Assembly: GCA_025642075.2 (NCBI GenBank)
Contig: JAODUO010000884.1
Location: 1-64,000 of the forward strand
DNA length: 64,000 nucleotides
Direction of reading: 5' to 3'
DNA from: Ridgeia piscesae
Lineage: Eukaryota; Annelida; Polychaeta; Sabellida; Siboglinidae
The first letter of the stretch is position 1. Each line of letters begins with the position of its first letter. The position numbers and the translations under genes are program-made. This document shows, one piece after another, positions 59,945 to 64,000 of the stretch. Below the pieces are notes generated by a model. It saw nothing but the letters and a program-made list of their open reading frames with translations, did not search any database and was not told the DNA's origin.

Positions 59945-60957
59945 ATGGCGACGGCACCCAACGAAACGGCAATGGCTGCCGATGACGCACAACCTGCTGT
60001 CGAAGCGCGACATAGTGGTGCACCGGCCAGGCCTCCTCAGCCACTCGTGTTTGGGCCTAACAAGGCGGAATCGTGGAAAATATTCCGTCGGCACTGGTCA
60101 AATTATAGCACACTATCGAATATTGCTACCAAGCCACGAAATTATTAGGTTGCGATGCTGGAAAACACACTAGGAGACGAAGCCATGCGGCTGTATGACG
60201 GTTTCCAGTTCGCAACACCACAAGAACATCGCACCACGATGGAAATCTGATCAGCTTTTGACGAATTCGCTATAGGGGAGGCAAACGAAACATTTGAACG
60301 GCATAAGTTCAATAGCCGGAAGCAGGAGGATGGAGAACGTTTCGAAGATTTCCATGCCGATCTACGCGTGTTGGCAAAAACATCCAACTTCTGACATCAA
60401 TGCGCAAGCTCGATGATAAGAGATAGGATCATCTTAGGCATAAGACAGTCGGAAATACGACAAGAGTTGTCTAAGATCCGCACATTTTTCCTAGACGCGT
60501 ATGTAGATGTCTGCAGAGCAGCAGAGTCGGCCATATCACACAGGTCAGTACTGGATGATGTATGTGAACCTGTACACGTCGTAAATCATGATCGTTTACT
60601 CAAGCGTGAGTGTCGATACTGCGGCAGGCGTCATGCACCCAAGAAAGAAATGTGCCCCGCATACGGAAAGACCTGCAATAATTGTGGGGCCAAGGATAAT
60701 TTTGAACGGAAATGCATGAAAGGGCGCAACACAAATCAGTTGCCTAGAAACCAGCACCAACGACATGTTTACAATATCCGTGACAACAATGGGCCTGATG
60801 AAGATGACGACAATGGTGACACCTGGGTGCATTCACTGACACCACGAAAACGGGGCGCATATGCGAAGTGTCGAATGCTCGTAAACGGGAAGCAGCTCGT
60901 ATTCCAAATAGTCAATATGCTGCCAGCCAGATACGCCAGAGATGTTGTCCCATAAAA
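59945..60957 (+). pseudogene. Gag of element 2, three in-frame stops
   Basis: One frame from ATG 59945 holds the capsid-like part (FGPNKAESWKIFRRHWSNYS, LYDGFQFATPQE, RHKFNSRKQEDGERFEDFHA) and the nucleocapsid zinc knuckles (CRYCGRRHAPKKEMC and CNNCGAKDNFERKC). The second knuckle has Phe in place of His. Stops occur at 60146 (TAG), 60248 (TGA) and 60392 (TGA), the first fitting a C-to-T change in CAG. No frameshift is needed over 1 kb. The end of the frame runs into protease-like sequence. Confidence 0.88.
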
Positions 60958-61300
60958 TGGCGTTCTCACAACGTGGAACAAAACGATGATAACACCGCTG
61001 GGGAAGTGTCGAATGCTGCTGAGCAATCCCAAAACGGAGACATCACATGATGTTGAGTTCATCATCAAGGACAATGACGACTGTCAGCCGATTATAGGTT
61101 TACAGACCAGCGAGCAAATGCATCTTGATAAAATACAGGACAACAATTTCCATCGTGTGGCAGCAGTCCAAGATGATAGTTGTTTCAACTCACTGTTTGA
61201 TGTAAAGCTGGGAGAATATTCAGGTGTGCAACACCTCACAGTCGACCCAGAAGTGTGCCCGAAGATCATGGCTAGCCGACCGCAACTTAAGGGCGAACTC
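60840..61300 (+). pseudogene. Retroviral-type protease remnant lacking DTG
   Basis: CRMLVNGKQLVFQI is followed directly by VNMLPARYA, where the family has D-T-G-A-(T/S) in between. About five residues containing the catalytic Asp are missing without changing the frame. After a stop at 60955 the frame changes and continues with LLSNPKTETSHDVEFIIKDN and PIIGLQTSEQM, the usual protease end (I-I/L-G-L). Confidence 0.75.
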
Positions 61301-61690
61301 GAGCGACCGACAGCCATAGGTGTCATTGCTCCTGCGGATGAACCGACACCATGGGTCAGTCAAGTGGTAGTTGTGAAGAAGAGATCAGGCGCCTTGAGAG
61401 TGTGCATAGACAAACTCAAAAAGGCGTTGCAGCTTTTGGCACAACGGTGTCAAGTGAAGTGTTCCAAAACACCTTCTAGAGGCCTTGCGTGGCCTACCAG
61501 GCATCATCTGCATAACGGACGACATAGTGATCTATGGTAAGACATCGGAAGAGCACGATGAGAACCTGCGAAAGTTCTTCGAGCGGTGTCTGGAGACAGG
61601 CTTCAAACTCGACAAAGACAAGCTGGACGTCGGACTGAAAGACGTCACATTAATGGGTCACCGAATCTTTGTCTTCAGCTGAACGCCGTT
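61300..61690 (+). pseudogene. Reverse transcriptase of element 2, deleted
   Basis: APADEPTPWVSQVVVVKKRS and GALRVCIDKL are the RT N-terminus. Then about 65 residues with motif A are missing, and FGTTVSSEVFQ (motif B side) appears in another frame, followed by EALRGLPGIICITDDIVIYG (motif C, DD present) and TGFKLDKDKLDVGLKDVTLM. The thumb region ends at GHRIF, where the next deletion begins. Confidence 0.88.
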
Positions 61691-61956
61691 ACGCTCAGAT
61701 CGAGAAAGAAATGCTGAGCGTTTTGTTTTGTTTGAGCAAGTTTCATTACTACACGTACGGTCGAGATGTCACTGTGGTGACTGACCATAAACCGCTAGTT
61801 GCGATCCGGGTGACGCCACTAGGGAAAGCTTCCAAGAGGCTACAACACATGCTGCTGAAATCACAAGAATACTCATACCAGCTGACTTACAAACCTGGAA
61901 AAGCCATACCGGTCGCCGACGCTTCGTGCACCCACACACAACCCGGTCACGGATGA
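61669..61956 (+). pseudogene. RNase H C-terminal part of element 2
   Basis: SSAERRYAQIEKEMLSVLFC, KFHYYTYGRDVTVVTDHKPL (the T-D-H Asp) and LLKSQEYSYQLTYKPGKAIP. The N-terminal half with its first catalytic Asp was lost together with the RT end, in a deletion of roughly 150 codons. The shift at the junction overlaps the preceding frame. Confidence 0.88.
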
Positions 61957-63380
61957 GGTAGCCATCAACAACATCACACTCACAGCGTTCATTCTCGAAC
62001 GCCTAGACCGGATCCGTGGTGCTACATTGCTGGACCCTGTCTTGCAAGAACTGGGTACAGTCACCATGGAAGGATGGCCAAATGACAGAAGACGCGTGCC
62101 CTATCGTCTGCTACCCTACTTCAGCTACCGCGACGAACTGAGGATCCAGGACGGGGTCACATTTCGTGGAGAACGCGTCGTGATACCGTCTTCACTGCGA
62201 AAGAGCATGAAAGAGAAAGTACATACCGGCCATATAGGCATCAACTCATCTTTGAAGAGAACACGATACCTGATTTACTGGCCTCAGATGTCTACAGATA
62301 TCCGTCACTACGTAGAAACATGTGGCGTGCGTGTGTGCAACCTACGCTGACAAGCAACCTGCAGAGTCGATGGTCATGACTGAGACCCCAGACCTACCAT
62401 GGCAGAAAGTAGGGACGGATTTGTTCTCGTTGTCTGGAAAGGACTATATGGTAACAACATATTACCATAGCGGTTTCTTCGAGTTAGACTACCTACCAGA
62501 GACAACCTCCGAAACAGTGATAGGAAAGCTGAAGAACAATTTCAGTCGACACGGCATACCGCACACACTTGACAGTGACAATGGACCACAGAATGCATCG
62601 GCTGTGTTAAGAAAATTCGCACACAACTGGCAGTTTGTGCACGAGACTAGCAGTAGAGGCAACAGCCAAGCCAATGGTGCAGCCGAAGCGGCAGTCAAAA
62701 TCACTAAGCGGATGCAAGACATCTAGGGAAGATCCATACCTCGGTCTTCTGAACATTCGCAACACACCGTCTGAAGGAATGACAACAAGCCCTGCACAGC
62801 GTCTGTTTGGCAGACGTACCAAAACGTTGCTGTCACCAACACACAACCAGTTGAAACCGGGTGGTTCTGCAGATGTCGGAAAGCAATCCGGAAGTCAGCG
62901 AACGAAGTTCCAATCAGTACTGAACTCAGACCACCCCGTGACTTACGACATTTGAATGTCGGCGAAACGATCAGAATGCAGCCATTAGAAACCGACAGGA
63001 GAGAGTGGGCAGAGGCAACGGTTCACAAAGCTCTGTCCAGTCGATCGTACGGTGTCATAACAGCGACTGGACGCCATTACCGTCGAAACCGCCGACATCT
63101 CAGATCATCACGTCAATCCGAGCAAGAGACGACATATGATCGCGCTGACAGACCTGAGCGAATTATAACACCTAGTGGCGTACCGAAAGATCGAGCACAC
63201 GATCCGGAAACCATCACTGTTGAGACAAACGCAGCCACAATTCAACAACAGAAAACTGCAGCTGTCTCACAGAATACACGACCAAGTAACGTAGTTGTGC
63301 CAGAAGACACGCGAGAACATGGTCCCATGACTGCACGATCCGGGAGAGTAGTCAGACCCGTGGACAGATTGAACTTGTAA
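61957..63380 (+). pseudogene. Integrase of element 2
   Basis: H2C2 finger: HTGHIGINSSLKRTRYLIYW then a Cys pair (ETCGVRVC). DDE core: PWQKVGTDLFSLSGKDYMV (first D), IPHTLDSDNGPQNASAVL (second D), SQANGAAEAAVKITKRM (E). C-terminal part: LNIRNTPSEGMTTSPAQRLF, then a frame at 62952-63380 with NVGETIRMQPLE, EWAEATVHKALSSRSYGVIT and a tail RSGRVVRPVDRL. Two frame breaks (about 62340 and 62727), plus a stop at 62953. The triad itself is intact. Closely similar in motif wording to the integrase of element 1. Confidence 0.92.
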
Positions 63381-63608
63381 TAGATCACGTCTATGGACAA
63401 GCTCACATTGTTATGTATCAAGACTGTAGATGAACTGAACTTAATTGTAGTTGATCAAGTCTATAGACAAACTGAAATTGGACTTAAATGTAATAGTGGC
63501 AGCATAATCATGCTAACTTTAATAGTTTAGTTACGGTAAACTTTCACTGGATAGTGTTAGTCGAATAATTGTTGTTAGTTGATGCTTTTCGAATTATAAG
63601 GAGGGAGA

Positions 63609-63801
63609 TGTTATGTGTCCAAGACATGCTGCCATCTAGCGAATGGCAGCGCCACTGTAATATAGTTGTCGGTTGGAGATGACGCGTCAGAAGCACATGG
63701 TTGACTGCTAGAGACGATTGGTAGTAAATTAAATACAGATGGAGTCCAGTCACGTAGTCGATTCATTAGTATGGATAGTCGTGACCACCCGAAACGAAAC
63801 A
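63609..63801 (+). repeat. 3' LTR of Ty3/Gypsy element 2
   Basis: Starts TGTTATGTGTCC after a purine tract and ends AAACGAAACA. See the 5' copy. The two differ by roughly 15-20 changes by eye. Confidence 0.93.
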
Positions 63802-64000
63802 AGCACGACGAAACCAGTACCTCGTAAACAACTCGGCGTCGTCGTAGATTTCGAAGGGGTGTGACCTGTCCCTAAACACTCGCTCTCTGTGCAATCCTCG
63901 ATCGTCTTGCTGCGTTATTCGGTCGATGTACAAGTCGTAATGCCGCCATTTTTAAATTGCCTAAGAACAACTTAGTGGATTTATCCCATGCGGGTAGGTG
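63802..64000. other. No gene recognised
   Basis: Short flank, nothing identified. Confidence 0.4.

Larger units (their letters stand above)
59626..63801 (+). mobile_element. Ty3/Gypsy LTR retrotransposon, element 2
   Basis: Two LTRs enclose gag, remnants of protease, RT and RNase H, and integrase, in that order. A purine tract (AAGGAGGGAGA) precedes the 3' LTR at 63609. Flanks AGCAG (59621-59625) and AGCAC (63802-63806) look like a 5-bp target duplication with one substitution. Total length 4.2 kb is short for the family because of internal deletions. Confidence 0.93.

Noticed and set aside
60596..60832. Minus-strand ORFs over gag and pol of element 2
   Set aside because: Shadows of the plus-strand retroelement frames.

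Overview
This is animal nuclear DNA with no bacterial features. It has very long simple repeats, GT-AG introns with consistent phase, and many families of metazoan transposable elements. The one clear host gene is an F-type lectin (fucolectin) gene with EGF modules, a pattern common in molluscs and other marine invertebrates. A lophotrochozoan, possibly a gastropod or bivalve, is my best guess, but this is inference.

Left part (1-27.3 kb), all repeats and mobile elements: a 45-bp minisatellite; RTE-like and CR1-like LINE scraps; a CR1/L2-like endonuclease (5.2-6.3 kb, +); an RTE-like reverse transcriptase tail (7.0-7.4 kb, +); a decayed Ty3/Gypsy element (8.1-12.0 kb, -); a 5.1-kb DNA transposon with 45-bp inverted termini and TTAA target duplications that carries exons resembling the P2X7 C-terminal cysteine domain (12.4-17.5 kb); a nearly complete APE-type LINE (20.9-about 25.4 kb, -) whose N-terminal product carries a 2A-like recoding peptide and two PHD-type fingers; and an RTE-like fragment (25.7-26.2 kb).

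Middle and right part (27.3-58.8 kb): a multi-exon + strand gene. A signal-peptide exon (27.37 kb) and a small linker exon (28.03 kb) are followed by two half-exons of F-type lectin domain 1 (42.07 and 45.66 kb), an EGF exon (48.67 kb), a degenerate EGF exon (50.38 kb), two half-exons of F-type lectin domain 2 (52.98 and 57.52 kb) and one of two alternative C-terminal exons (58.07 or 58.61 kb). The internal junctions modelled are all phase 1. The product would be a secreted, fucose-binding, EGF-containing lectin of roughly 420 residues. Its introns are full of insertions: LINEs, a HARBI1-like transposase, about 1 kb of TG repeat, a large nested palindromic element, a solo LTR, a retroelement with integrase upstream of reverse transcriptase, and compound tetranucleotide arrays.

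Right edge (59.6-63.8 kb): a second Ty3/Gypsy element with two recognisable LTRs of about 195 bp. It is disabled by three stops in gag, loss of the protease DTG motif and two deletions in pol.
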